Part shown: positions 1 to 8,008 of the stretch, in pieces | Numbering within the stretch: the stretch's first letter is position 1 | How the letters are laid out: the number at the start of each line of letters is the position of its first letter | NCBI GenBank assembly: GCA_937965785.1 | Contig: CALCKT010000021.1 | Span: 1 to 23,606, forward strand | Direction of reading: 5' to 3' | Length of the DNA stretch: 23,606 bases | Origin: an uncultured Propionibacteriaceae bacterium | Lineage (GTDB): Bacteria > Actinomycetota > Actinomycetes > Propionibacteriales > Propionibacteriaceae | Notes under the pieces: generated by a model | What the model saw: the letters and a program-made list of their open reading frames with translations, nothing else | What the model was told of the DNA's origin: nothing | Database searches by the model: none | Made by a program: the position numbers and the translations under genes

Positions 1-42
1 GGCCAGGGCGGCGATGGCGGTGCGGGTGAGGATGGTCTTCAT
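1..42 (-). CDS. Start of a secreted or lipoprotein gene (partial, runs off window)
   Basis: Only the first 14 codons lie in the window: MKTILTRTAIAALA, read from an ATG at 42-40. A good Shine-Dalgarno run (AAGGAG) lies about six bases upstream. The basic start followed by an alanine-rich hydrophobic stretch looks like the beginning of a signal peptide, so the product is probably exported. The gene is divergent from the lipoate ligase gene and shares its upstream region. The rest of the protein is outside the window, so no function can be given. Confidence 0.6.
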   Translation of the reverse strand, partial: MKTILTRTAIAALA

Positions 43-118
43 GGCTGCTCCTTGGTGAGGGCTTGTCGTCCGTTCGATGTTCAAAGCTTGTCGGTTCCGG
101 GAGCCATGTGGCGCGTTC

Positions 119-134
119 GTCGCAGGATTGCGAC
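119..134. promoter_or_regulatory. Inverted repeat between divergent genes
   Basis: GTCGCA, four bases, TGCGAC: a perfect 6-4-6 palindrome between the divergent secreted-protein gene and the lipoate ligase gene. It has the size of a dimer operator, but no regulator gene is next to it. The function is a guess. Confidence 0.3.
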
Positions 135-202
135 AAACACCAACGGCCCCGTCCCGGCGAGACGACACCACACACCAATCGCTCTCCCGTAGGCTCCCCT
201 AC

Positions 203-1252
203 ATGCATGGCGAATACAAGGTGCCGGACGGAAAACTGGTGGCGGTCGATCTCGATGTCTCCGACGGGAAGCTGTCCCGGGTGGTGGTCTCCGGAGATTT
301 CTTCCTGGAACCCGACGAATCCCTCAACGACATCGTCCGAGCACTGACCGGCCTGCCCTGCACCTCCTCGGTCGCCGACCTGGCCGCTGCCATCAACTCC
401 CACCTGCCGAAGGACGCACGGCTGCTCGGCTTCTCCCCGGAGGCCGTGGGCATCGCGGTGCGCCGCGCGCTGGGGCACGCCACGAACTGGGACGACCACA
501 CCTTCGACGTCATCGGTCCCGTCACCCTCGATCCGCGTCTGCACGTCGCCCTCGACGAGGTGTTGGCGGCACGTTTGGCCCGCGGCGAGATCGGGCCGTC
601 GCTTCGGATCTGGGAATGGAACCAACCGTTGGTGGTCATCGGTTCCTTCCAGAGCTACCGCAACGAGATCGACGAGGAGGGTCGCGAACGCCACCGCATC
701 AACGTGGTGCGGCGCATCACGGGTGGTGGAGCGATGTTCATGGAACCGGGGAACTGCATCACCTACTCGCTGCTGGTCCCGGGTTCCCTGGTGGAGGGTC
801 TTAGTTTTGAGCGCAGCTACGAGTTCCTCGACCAGTGGGTGATGGGGGCCCTCGCAGAACTGGGTGTGAAGGCTCGCTATGTCCCTCTGAACGACATCGC
901 CTCCGACAAGGGCAAAATCGCGGGCGCCGCGCAACGACGGCTCACCAGCGGCGTGGTGCTGCACCACGTCACGATGGCCTACGACATCGACGCCGACAAG
1001 ATGCTCCAGGTGCTGCGGATCGGCCGGGAGAAGCTTTCGGACAAGGGAACCAAATCAGCCAACAAACGCGTCGACCCGCTGCGTTCACAGACCCGGCTAC
1101 CCCGCGACGAGATCATCGCATCCTTCCTGAAGCACTTCGAGTCGCGCTACTCCACCCGCCGCCGCGACTACACCGACGGCGAGCTCGCGGCCGCCGCGGA
1201 GTTGGTGGAGAACAAGTTCGCAACCGAGAAGTGGACCCGCCGCATCCCCTGA
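203..1252 (+). CDS. Lipoate-protein ligase family protein with N-terminal accessory domain
   Basis: Probably activates lipoate (or a related acyl group) with ATP and attaches it to a lysine of lipoyl domains in 2-oxoacid dehydrogenases or glycine cleavage protein H. The product is 349 residues. Residues 1-90 resemble the LplA C-terminal accessory domain (the separate LplB protein of some archaea): KVPDGKLV at the start, SGDFF at 30-34, then a helical part. Residues 100-330 form the biotin/lipoate ligase fold, with RRITGGGAMF near 170 and DIASDKGKIAG near 231-241, whose Lys238 is the expected catalytic lysine. The accessory domain thus precedes the catalytic one, the reverse of E. coli LplA. 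I chose ATG 203 because it begins at the accessory domain and follows a TANNNT -10-like TAGGCT (190-195) by seven bases with no Shine-Dalgarno, which suggests a leaderless transcript. An in-frame ATG at 77 would add 42 residues that look unlike the family. Substrate (lipoate or octanoate) is not decided. Confidence 0.85.
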   Translation: MHGEYKVPDGKLVAVDLDVSDGKLSRVVVSGDFFLEPDESLNDIVRALTGLPCTSSVADLAAAINSHLPKDARLLGFSPEAVGIAVRRALGHATNWDDHTFDVIGPVTLDPRLHVALDEVLAARLARGEIGPSLRIWEWNQPLVVIGSFQSYRNEIDEEGRERHRINVVRRITGGGAMFMEPGNCITYSLLVPGSLVEGLSFERSYEFLDQWVMGALAELGVKARYVPLNDIASDKGKIAGAAQRRLTSGVVLHHVTMAYDIDADKMLQVLRIGREKLSDKGTKSANKRVDPLRSQTRLPRDEIIASFLKHFESRYSTRRRDYTDGELAAAAELVENKFATEKWTRRIP

Positions 1253-1274
1253 ACCGGGGTTGCCTCGACAAACC

Positions 1275-1288
1275 CGGGGGACACCCCG
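1275..1288 (+). terminator. Possible short hairpin after the lipoate ligase gene
   Basis: CGGGG, loop GACA, CCCCG, 22 bases after the stop codon. There is no T run, and the stem has only five pairs, so this is a weak candidate. Confidence 0.25.
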
Positions 1289-1361
1289 TCGCACTCCACG
1301 ACACCCCTTGTTACCGGCGAGTCTGCTCTCAGCGCAACCAGAACGTAGAGTGTTGTGAACG

Positions 1362-3335
1362 ATGTCCAATCGTGCCGTCAGTCAGGAGACCGGAACGGAC
1401 ATGGTCAAAACACGAAACGGGAAGACGAACAACCAGGAGTCGGCCTCGGCCCCTTTGACCAAATGGGAGACGCCCGGGGGCGCTGTGAATTCTGCCATCC
1501 CACGGGATGTGGCGCATGACAAGGACGCGTCACATCCCGCCCCGAGGGGAGGGGTGCCGTTCAAGAGCGCCTGGTCGGAGTCCAGGGAGAGCACCTTCCC
1601 ACCCGTGCCGTCCCCCTTCGCCCCGCCGCCGACGCTGTGGGCAGAACCGGCGGAGAACGCGTCTCCGCAGAGGTCCCTCTCCACCATCCCGAAACGCCCC
1701 GACACCGGCACCGAGGATTCATCCCCCGAGGAAGCCGGTTCCCCCGACGGACCGATCACGACCGGGCACCGCGCGATCCTGTCCCCCACCTGCGAACCGG
1801 CCGCGACCCCGGCACACCACCCGGCCCACCGGGCCCCCGACGACAAGGACGAACCGCGACGTGGAACGCTGACGGACTCCACCCCGGCCCACGTCTCGGC
1901 ATCCACGCCCCGCTCCCCCTCGCAGCCCCCCGGGAAGAACGGGGGAAGCGGGGGAACCGACCCGGGCGAGGCAGCCGGGCCGGCCGGGTCCCCGGATGCG
2001 GATGCCGGGGGAACGAAACCGGATCAGCCCCCATCACCGGGGGAGCCACCGGGAAGAACCGCCGAGGCGGCTGCGGACCCGGCCGCCTCGGGGGATTCAC
2101 CGGAAACCACCGGGGACGACGACCGTGTGGTCAACACCACCACCTATTCGCAGATCCGCAGCATTTCACGGGGACATTGGGGAGTTGCCTTCCTGTCCAG
2201 CCTGGGGATTCTCCTGTCGGCCGGGGCGCTGACCGTCATCGCGTCCTCCATCCAGCAGTTCACCGATTTCGGTGGCCTGCCGAACTCCGCCGCCCTGCTG
2301 GGCCAGATCACCCGGACCTGGTCGCAGTTCGCGACCGACGGGTTCGCCCAGCTGCTCGCGATCATGCTCCCGGTACTCCTGGCGCTGCTGACCGCCCTGT
2401 ACATCGCGTTCTCGGTCCAGGGCAACCACAGCCCGGACCGGGACGACCGCGTGACCAACGAGCAGGTTGCCCTCCAACAGACACGGGAGGGAATCATCCT
2501 GCTGCTCGCGGGCCTGACGGGGATAACGATCACCCTGACGATCCCCTGGCTCACGGAACGCGCACCTCTGTTGCTCCTCCTGCCCGCCGGCGGGGTGATC
2601 ACCTGCGGTTTCCTCATCGCGATCCGCACTCGTTCGCTGGAGAACGAACGGATGCGCCTGGCGCGTTCCAAACAGCAGGAGGCGGTCCTTGCCAGAACGA
2701 ACGCCAAGGCCACCGAGGCCCGGCTCAGGAAGCGGGGAAGGAATCGCGAACGCCAGGAGAGCAGCCGGGACCGGAAGGAGCGGAAACGCGACCGGAACCG
2801 GGCCTCCAGGCAGACCCTGCTCCGGCATAAACGAAAACAGCTGCTGACACGGCATTTCATGGTCGCGACCCTCCTTACCGCCCTGAGCCCGATCCCCCTG
2901 ACCTGGCATCTCGCGCACAACGTGACCACGGTCTGGGAGGTTCTGCTGTTCCACCTCGCCACCGTCGTGTGGCTCAGGTTCTTCTGGGGCTACACCTTCA
3001 CCCTGATGCGGAAGGACGTGCTGGCCGAGGCCATGAAACCCGGGAACAACCGTCTGGCCCGGCTCGGGGCGTGGCTGGTTCGCACGGCATTCGAGTTGCT
3101 GACCACAGTGATCGCCCTGGGGGTGATCGTCCTGATCCTCGCACGGTTCCCGGGACTGGACGAGCTGCCGCTCATCGTCGTGTGCACGATCTGCTGGCAC
3201 TTGGTTCTCGTGGTGATCCGCTGGCTGTACCAGCAGTGCAGCAGGACGGGCCGCGGCATCCGGCAGCTGGATCGTCGCCTGAAGCTGGTGCGGCTGCGCA
3301 GGGAGGTCGCGGAGCTCCGTGCGGGAATCTCGTAG
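1362..3335 (+). CDS. Unrecognised multi-spanning membrane protein with disordered Pro/Gly-rich N-terminal half
   Basis: I do not recognise this 657-residue protein. Residues 1-260 are rich in Pro, Gly, Ser, Thr and Asp and look disordered. Then come four likely membrane segments at about 274-296, 328-352, 377-397 and 401-421. A very basic, Arg/Lys/Glu-rich helical stretch follows at about 422-498 and looks like a cytoplasmic coiled coil or RNA/lipid-contacting segment. Four more membrane segments follow at about 500-521, 524-548, 571-596 and 602-624, and the tail is basic. This gives two four-helix blocks joined by a charged linker. No catalytic motif is visible. The start may be ATG 1362 or ATG 1401; 1401 has AGGAG upstream but at 12 bases. 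A -10-like TAGAGT lies at 1346-1351. The gene stands alone between the lipoate ligase and the GntR regulator. Codon use in the N-terminal half is extremely GC-rich, and other frames are open there, but the regular membrane pattern supports this frame. Confidence 0.7.
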   Translation: MSNRAVSQETGTDMVKTRNGKTNNQESASAPLTKWETPGGAVNSAIPRDVAHDKDASHPAPRGGVPFKSAWSESRESTFPPVPSPFAPPPTLWAEPAENASPQRSLSTIPKRPDTGTEDSSPEEAGSPDGPITTGHRAILSPTCEPAATPAHHPAHRAPDDKDEPRRGTLTDSTPAHVSASTPRSPSQPPGKNGGSGGTDPGEAAGPAGSPDADAGGTKPDQPPSPGEPPGRTAEAAADPAASGDSPETTGDDDRVVNTTTYSQIRSISRGHWGVAFLSSLGILLSAGALTVIASSIQQFTDFGGLPNSAALLGQITRTWSQFATDGFAQLLAIMLPVLLALLTALYIAFSVQGNHSPDRDDRVTNEQVALQQTREGIILLLAGLTGITITLTIPWLTERAPLLLLLPAGGVITCGFLIAIRTRSLENERMRLARSKQQEAVLARTNAKATEARLRKRGRNRERQESSRDRKERKRDRNRASRQTLLRHKRKQLLTRHFMVATLLTALSPIPLTWHLAHNVTTVWEVLLFHLATVVWLRFFWGYTFTLMRKDVLAEAMKPGNNRLARLGAWLVRTAFELLTTVIALGVIVLILARFPGLDELPLIVVCTICWHLVLVVIRWLYQQCSRTGRGIRQLDRRLKLVRLRREVAELRAGIS

Positions 3336-3424
3336 TATCCCGGCCGAAACGGGCTATGGTGATTCGGGGTTCGCGTCCCAGTCCTCCGCGGCCCGGCACC
3401 AGACCTGACAGGACGGAGTCATTC

Positions 3425-4162
3425 ATGGACGCCAAGTCTTTGGACCGTAATTCCCCTGTCCCGCTCTACGTGCAGATAGAGGACTTCATCCGGCACGAGA
3501 TCGCCATCGGGGCGTGGAAACCCGGGGAGCGGATCCCCTCGGAGGCCGCTCTCAACACCGCCCTCGGGGTTTCCCGGATGACCGTTCGGGGGGTGCTGAA
3601 CGGGCTGGTTGATGACGGTCTCCTCCAGCGCGTCCCCGGGAAGGGCACCTTCGTCACCCACCAGAAGATCGCAACACTTCCCCCGGCCTACAAGGGTGTC
3701 CGTGAGCAGCTCGAGCAGATGGGTTTCGCCACCACCACGGAACTCGTCAGCATCCGTAAAACCATTCCGGGAAAGGCCATCCGCGACGGGTTGGGGATCG
3801 CCCCCTCCACCCCCGTCCACGAGGTCGTGCGCCGCCGTTCCGTCGACGCCCATCCGGTGAGCCTCCACCGCTCCTTCGTGCCCGTCCACCTCGCGCCGGA
3901 GCTGGAACACGATGACGTCCTCGGCGAACAGCTGTGCGTGCTGTTGGAGAACAAGTACGGGCTGCACTCGTCCCACACCGGGGAGCAGCTAGAGGCCGTG
4001 GCCGCCACGAAGGAGGAAGCAGATCTCTTGGGTCTGCGCCCGGGAGCTCCCCTGCTGCTCCTGCAGGACACGATCTCGGAGGCCTCCGGGAGGGTTTTCG
4101 AGTTTTCGAAGATCCTGTTCCGCGGCGACAGGATCAAACTCCACTTCGACTACAGGTCGTGA
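3425..4162 (+). CDS. GntR-family regulator, HutC/FarR type with UTRA domain
   Basis: A 245-residue transcription factor. The N-terminal winged helix-turn-helix spans about residues 10-78 and shows PLYVQIEDFIRHEI, then PSEAALNTALGVSRMTVRGV and the wing GKGTFV. From about residue 95 to the end is a UTRA ligand-binding domain, ending in the usual RGDRIKLHFDYR. Such proteins usually bind a sugar phosphate or other small metabolite and repress a neighbouring catabolic operon. The start is fixed by GGAG at 3415-3418, six bases before ATG 3425; the open frame continues upstream but without family resemblance. It converges on the FGGY kinase gene, the last gene of the sugar operon, which makes that operon the likely target. 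Candidate operators are at 9710-9717 and 7945-7953. A -10-like TATGGT lies at 3355-3360. Confidence 0.92.
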   Translation: MDAKSLDRNSPVPLYVQIEDFIRHEIAIGAWKPGERIPSEAALNTALGVSRMTVRGVLNGLVDDGLLQRVPGKGTFVTHQKIATLPPAYKGVREQLEQMGFATTTELVSIRKTIPGKAIRDGLGIAPSTPVHEVVRRRSVDAHPVSLHRSFVPVHLAPELEHDDVLGEQLCVLLENKYGLHSSHTGEQLEAVAATKEEADLLGLRPGAPLLLLQDTISEASGRVFEFSKILFRGDRIKLHFDYRS

Positions 4163-4195
4163 CACACCGGGCCGGGGAGGCCCGGCCCGGTGTGT
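4162..4195. terminator. Strong bidirectional hairpin between convergent genes
   Basis: A perfect 15-bp stem (4162-4176 with 4181-4195) and a four-base loop begins at the last base of the GntR stop codon and ends 12 bases before the kinase stop codon. It can serve both converging transcripts. There is no long T run, which is common for actinobacterial terminators. Confidence 0.8.
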
Positions 4196-4207
4196 GTCCC
4201 CGAGGGC

Positions 4208-5725
4208 TCAGAAGACGCCCGTGTCCAGGCTCTCGTAGAGATCCACGAAACGTTTGAACGCCTGGTCGTAGGCGGCCCCGGCCGCCGGGTCGGGATCGAA
4301 CCTGCCGACGACCGCGACGGCCCGCGCCGCCGCCTCCTCGCAGGACGAGTACAGCCCCGCCCCCACCCCGGCGTACATCGCGGCCCCGAGACAACCGGCC
4401 TCCGAGGTGCGCAGGATCTCGATCGGCCGTTGAAGGACGTCAGCGAGCATCTGGGACCACAGGGCAGACTTCGCCGCGCCACCCACGAGCCTGATCGTCC
4501 CGGCCTCGATCCCGGCGGCGGCCTGGGCGTCGAGGATGTCGCGCATCTCGAAGCAGATTCCCTCCAGGACGGCACGGGCAACGTCTCCCTTGGTGGTGGC
4601 GAGCGTCATGCCGTTGATGTTGGCCCGCGCCTGCGGGTTCTGACGCGCCCCGGAGGCACCCGCCAGGTACGGCAGGAACGTGACCCCGTTGGCCCCCACG
4701 GGCGATCTCCGGGCCTGGGACGTGATGATGTCGTAGGGATCGACCCCGGCCACCTCACCGGCCGCGCACTCCTCGTGGCAGAACGTGTCCCGGTACCAGC
4801 GCAAGGAGGACGCGGAGGTGTTCGAGAACGCCTCGATGGTCCAGTTCCCCATACCGTGGTTGGGTTTGACCACCAGTTTCCGCGCTGGGTCACGCAGCGG
4901 TTCGTCCATGACCACATAGCATGAACCGAAGGTCCCCATCACCATCACGCAGTCGCCTCCCCTGACGGCGCCTCCTCCGAAGGTGGAGCAGTTCTGGTCG
5001 TGGGCGCCCAGGCACAGTAGGGTGCCCTCCGCCAGGCCCGCGCGGCGCGCGATGTCCTTGCCGACCCTTCCCACGACTTTGCCCGGGGATGTGACGAGCC
5101 GGGCTCGTTTCTCGATGGGCACGCCTATCAGGTCGTGGATCTCCCGCGACCACTGCACCGAGTCGACATCGAGCATGCCCTCCCGCGACGCCGACGACAG
5201 GTCGGTCCAGTATTCCTCGGCACCCCACTCCTTCAGGAGGAACTCCTGCTCGGAGAGGAACCATTCGGTGCGTGCCCAGTTCTCGGGTTCGTTGTCGCGC
5301 AACCACGCCCATTTCGGGGCCGCGCTGTTCGTCCCGAGCGGGTCCCCGGTCTCGAGGTAGAAACGTTCGGCACCGTAGGCCTCCCGCAGCCTCGGAATGT
5401 ATGGCGCACCCCGCAGGTCCTGCCAGGACAGGAAGTCGCGAATGAGGTTGCCCTCGGCGTCGACCAGCGCCAGCAGCGGCGCCTGCGACGAGAACGCGAC
5501 CGCCCGGATCTCCTCCGGGGAGACACCGGACGCGGCGACGGCCTCCCGGCAGGAGTCCGTCAGCGGGGGAATGATGTCCTCGTATCGCTGTTCGACGAGC
5601 CCGGGCCCGGGGTAGATGCACGGATACTCCCGGTAGTCCTGGCCGAGCACATTGCCGTCGAGGTCGAAGACGATGGATTTGCAGCCCGTGGTGCCGGCAT
5701 CGATACCGACGAGGAAGTCAGACAT
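4208..5725 (-). CDS. FGGY-family carbohydrate kinase
   Basis: A 505-residue ATP-dependent sugar kinase of the xylulokinase/glycerol kinase superfamily. It presumably phosphorylates a ketose or sugar alcohol for the aldolases encoded upstream. Seen in the sequence: the N-terminal phosphate-binding motif GIDAGTTG (residues 7-14), the GAHDQN segment with the expected catalytic Asp, MGTFGS, and a C-terminal RLVGGAAKSALWSQMLADV stretch typical of the second FGGY domain. Length fits the family. The ATG at 5725 follows a GAGGGG Shine-Dalgarno and lies 11 bases after the stop of the DeoC-like gene, so the two are surely co-transcribed. An upstream in-frame start at 5830 would overlap that gene and adds nothing family-like. 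The substrate cannot be read from the sequence. Xylulose- or fuculose-like ketoses are possible, and neighbours point to a ketose that is later cleaved. Confidence 0.9.
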   Translation of the reverse strand: MSDFLVGIDAGTTGCKSIVFDLDGNVLGQDYREYPCIYPGPGLVEQRYEDIIPPLTDSCREAVAASGVSPEEIRAVAFSSQAPLLALVDAEGNLIRDFLSWQDLRGAPYIPRLREAYGAERFYLETGDPLGTNSAAPKWAWLRDNEPENWARTEWFLSEQEFLLKEWGAEEYWTDLSSASREGMLDVDSVQWSREIHDLIGVPIEKRARLVTSPGKVVGRVGKDIARRAGLAEGTLLCLGAHDQNCSTFGGGAVRGGDCVMVMGTFGSCYVVMDEPLRDPARKLVVKPNHGMGNWTIEAFSNTSASSLRWYRDTFCHEECAAGEVAGVDPYDIITSQARRSPVGANGVTFLPYLAGASGARQNPQARANINGMTLATTKGDVARAVLEGICFEMRDILDAQAAAGIEAGTIRLVGGAAKSALWSQMLADVLQRPIEILRTSEAGCLGAAMYAGVGAGLYSSCEEAAARAVAVVGRFDPDPAAGAAYDQAFKRFVDLYESLDTGVF

Positions 5726-5736
5726 GATCCCACCCC

Positions 5737-6429
5737 TCAGTTGGTGCCCAAATGGGCGGCGTACTGCTGGACGAGGCTCGCGGCCGACCGGGTGCCGATC
5801 AGCGAGACACCGAGCTGCTCGATCATCCACAGGGTCGCGGGCATGGTGAAGGTCCTGGGAACCCCGGAGACCTTCAGTTTCGTGTTCTCGTTGGTGATGT
5901 TGTCACGCATCACCCGCACCTGGGCCTCCGTGGGGAATCCCTGTGATCCCGTCGCGGTCTTGACGTAGTCGACGCCCGCATCGCTGCAGATCCTGGTGAG
6001 CCTCGCGATCTCCTCATCGGTGAGGAAGCAGACCTCGAAGATGACCTTCGACAGGGCGGTTCCCCTCGTCCGTTCCACGAGCCCCTCCACCTCGCGTCGC
6101 GTGAACTCGTCGTCGCCCTCACGCAACCGCCCGATGTTGACCACCATGTCGACCGCCGTGGCCCCGAGACGGAGGCCCTCCTCGATCTCGGCGAACTTCA
6201 TGTCGGTTGAGGTGCATCCGTAGGGGAAGGAGATCGCGGTGCCGACCCTGACATCCGATCCCCGGAGTTCCTCCGCCACCACGGGCGTCCAGAAGGAGTT
6301 CGTGTAGCAGGCGGCCACCCCGGCCGACCTGGCGGCCCGCGCATGGGACCGGATCTCCTCCTCCGTGGAGCTCTGCAGATGCAGCGCCATGTCAAAGTGT
6401 TTGGCGTACTCCGCCACTGTCAGATTCAT
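5737..6429 (-). CDS. DeoC-like class I aldolase (deoxyribose-phosphate aldolase family)
   Basis: A 230-residue TIM-barrel protein of the DeoC/LacD family. The family forms a Schiff base with an aldehyde or ketone and makes or breaks a C-C bond; deoxyribose-5-phosphate cleavage is the best-known case. Key residues are present: Asp94 in DMVVNIG, Lys157 in YVKTATGS (the Schiff-base lysine), and Lys186 in KVSGV. The motif differs from the usual KPAGGV, so the true substrate may not be deoxyribose 5-phosphate. I place the start at ATG 6429 because AGGAG lies six bases upstream; ATG 6435 directly abuts that sequence, and the 6477 start lacks one. The gene is fourth in the five-gene operon, 119 bases after the transaldolase-like gene and 11 before the kinase. 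Nucleoside catabolism genes are absent nearby, which favours a role in the same sugar pathway. Confidence 0.85.
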   Translation of the reverse strand: MNLTVAEYAKHFDMALHLQSSTEEEIRSHARAARSAGVAACYTNSFWTPVVAEELRGSDVRVGTAISFPYGCTSTDMKFAEIEEGLRLGATAVDMVVNIGRLREGDDEFTRREVEGLVERTRGTALSKVIFEVCFLTDEEIARLTRICSDAGVDYVKTATGSQGFPTEAQVRVMRDNITNENTKLKVSGVPRTFTMPATLWMIEQLGVSLIGTRSAASLVQQYAAHLGTN

Positions 6430-6548
6430 GTTCATCTCCTGGCTTCCTTGCCGCTTTGTTGGATGTGGCCGCCACATCGCGGCCCTCTCGTTGGTTCCAG
6501 ACGATTCATCGCCGGTTCTCGTGTGCCGGGTGTTCTGGGCAGCGCATC

Positions 6549-7883
6549 TCAGGACTGCCCCCTGGCCGCTTTCATGAAACGCCGCTGATAGCTGACCACC
6601 TGATTCGAGGACGTGAACCGGGCGAGGTAGCGCGGCTCGGCCGTTACGACGATCCGGCGGGTCATGTCGGCGAATTCCGGTTCCATCAGAAGCCGGTCGA
6701 TGTCCGGATAGTTGAACGCCCCCTCCATGGAGCAGATGATCAGCCTCGTATCGTCGAGGTTGGCGTTGCGGAGGGCGCGCAGGGAATGCCGGACGGCATC
6801 AAGCCCGTCCCCGGCACCCGATGACACGTCAACTCCCCGGGCGTGCAGGACCTCCCGGGCGAGGGCCTCCACATCCTCGAGCCCCAGGTCCTTCTCCCCG
6901 GAGGACAGGTAATCCGAGGCGATCAGGTAGCTGCGCAGTTTCTCCAGCTGGTCCTGCTGCCGGGTGAGTTCGTGGGCCCGCAGGAACCCGCAGATCCGTT
7001 CCGTCTGCATCTTCCGGTGCCGGATGAACGCATTGATGAAATACGGCCTGGCCTGCAGGGCGAGCTGGGTCTGGTAGGGCTCGAACATGAGGGTGAAGTT
7101 GACCCGATATCCCTCCTCCGCCAAGCGGAGGGCCAGGTTGTGACCGCGGAGGCAGTCCTTCGTGGCGCCTCGGGAGAAGCGCACGTCGAGACCACCGTCG
7201 CCCTGCAGGAGCTGCCCGACATTGCCGGGATTCACCGGCCCGGTGTGCGGAACCTTGATCACCACCCGCCACGGGGAGAGGATCTCCCGGAACCGGGCCG
7301 CCTCCTCCAAGATCTTGGAGAAGTCCTCCTCGAAGGGATTGTTCAGTTCCACCGAGATGTCGCACCCGGGGCCGAGGATCCTTCCCAGCTCCGTCATGAC
7401 CTCGTCGCGGTCGCGGAAACGCCCGCCAATGTTCGCCTCCGGATTGTTCAGGAACAAGTCGTAGATGATGCCCGGATTGCACGTGAGGTTCGAGATGAAC
7501 GGCGCCAGCGGCTCCACCTCGTAGGGGTTGGCGGAATCTGCTGAGTAGAGGACGTTGGTCGGCCGCTGCCTGCCGTTCTCCCCGCACCCGATGTCGCGCA
7601 CGAGGTCAACCACCACCGCCCCCTCACGCAGGCCGAGTTCCCTGCGGAAACCGGCCGGCGTCCCACCGGGAGGGGTCCGGAAGTGGGTCACAACCCCCTC
7701 CAGCCCGGCCCCCACGTCGATCCCGCGGGCGCGTTCCGAGAGGAACTCAAAGGTTTTCCTCCCAACGGGGGTGTCGAGAACGCGGGCCACCAGCTCCTCC
7801 CTGCCCGGGGGAGCGGGAAGGTGTAGATCACGCAGCGTCAACTGGATCCGTGCACGCCTGTGGGTCGTGGTCATTTGAAGCAT
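6549..7883 (-). CDS. Transaldolase-like TIM-barrel protein
   Basis: A 444-residue protein distantly related to transaldolase / fructose-6-phosphate aldolase. The recognisable core runs from about 120 to 300: PFISNLTCNPGIIYDLF matches the 'T(S)NP' strand, SVELNNPF follows, VVIKVPHTGP carries the expected Schiff-base Lys210, then YRVNFTLMFEPYQTQLA and YFINAFIRHR match the strands after the lysine. It is much longer than the usual 215-380 residues, with an added N-terminal part of about 110 residues and a C-terminal extension. The start ATG 7883 is set by GGAGG six bases upstream; ATG 7928 and 7874 are alternatives. It is the third gene of the operon, preceded by a 125-base gap that may hold its own promoter and operator. 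The reaction may be an aldol transfer or cleavage, but the substrate is unknown and the assignment rests on remote similarity. Confidence 0.7.
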   Translation of the reverse strand: MLQMTTTHRRARIQLTLRDLHLPAPPGREELVARVLDTPVGRKTFEFLSERARGIDVGAGLEGVVTHFRTPPGGTPAGFRRELGLREGAVVVDLVRDIGCGENGRQRPTNVLYSADSANPYEVEPLAPFISNLTCNPGIIYDLFLNNPEANIGGRFRDRDEVMTELGRILGPGCDISVELNNPFEEDFSKILEEAARFREILSPWRVVIKVPHTGPVNPGNVGQLLQGDGGLDVRFSRGATKDCLRGHNLALRLAEEGYRVNFTLMFEPYQTQLALQARPYFINAFIRHRKMQTERICGFLRAHELTRQQDQLEKLRSYLIASDYLSSGEKDLGLEDVEALAREVLHARGVDVSSGAGDGLDAVRHSLRALRNANLDDTRLIICSMEGAFNYPDIDRLLMEPEFADMTRRIVVTAEPRYLARFTSSNQVVSYQRRFMKAARGQS

Positions 7884-7920
7884 CAGCAACCTCCAGCCGG
7901 CTCCGCCTCTTCGCGGAACC

Positions 7921-7956
7921 GTTGTCACTGTACTGCGCTAGTCCGGTATAGACAAC
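7921..7956 (-). promoter_or_regulatory. Candidate internal promoter with GntR-type operator
   Basis: Ahead of the transaldolase-like gene, the minus strand shows TTGTCT, a 17-base spacer and TACAGT. GTCTATACC, resembling a GntR/HutC half-palindrome, overlaps the -35 element (7945-7953). The outer bases GTTGTC and GACAAC (7921-7926 and 7951-7956) also form an inverted repeat. The GTACAGT found here recurs next to the operator-like site ahead of the aldolase gene. Confidence 0.4.
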
Positions 7957-8008
7957 AAAGAGTCACTGCGAATGCAACAACGGGATCCCACGGCCCCGCC
8001 GGCCGGGT

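Noticed and set aside
1637..2830. Alternative plus-strand frame of 397 codons inside the membrane protein gene.
   Set aside because: It is Pro/Arg/Gly-rich without membrane or domain pattern, while the other frame gives regular membrane segments and a normal stop.
2969..3424. N-terminal extension of the GntR regulator by 152 residues.
   Set aside because: It overlaps the membrane protein gene in another frame, and a well-spaced GGAG sits before ATG 3425.
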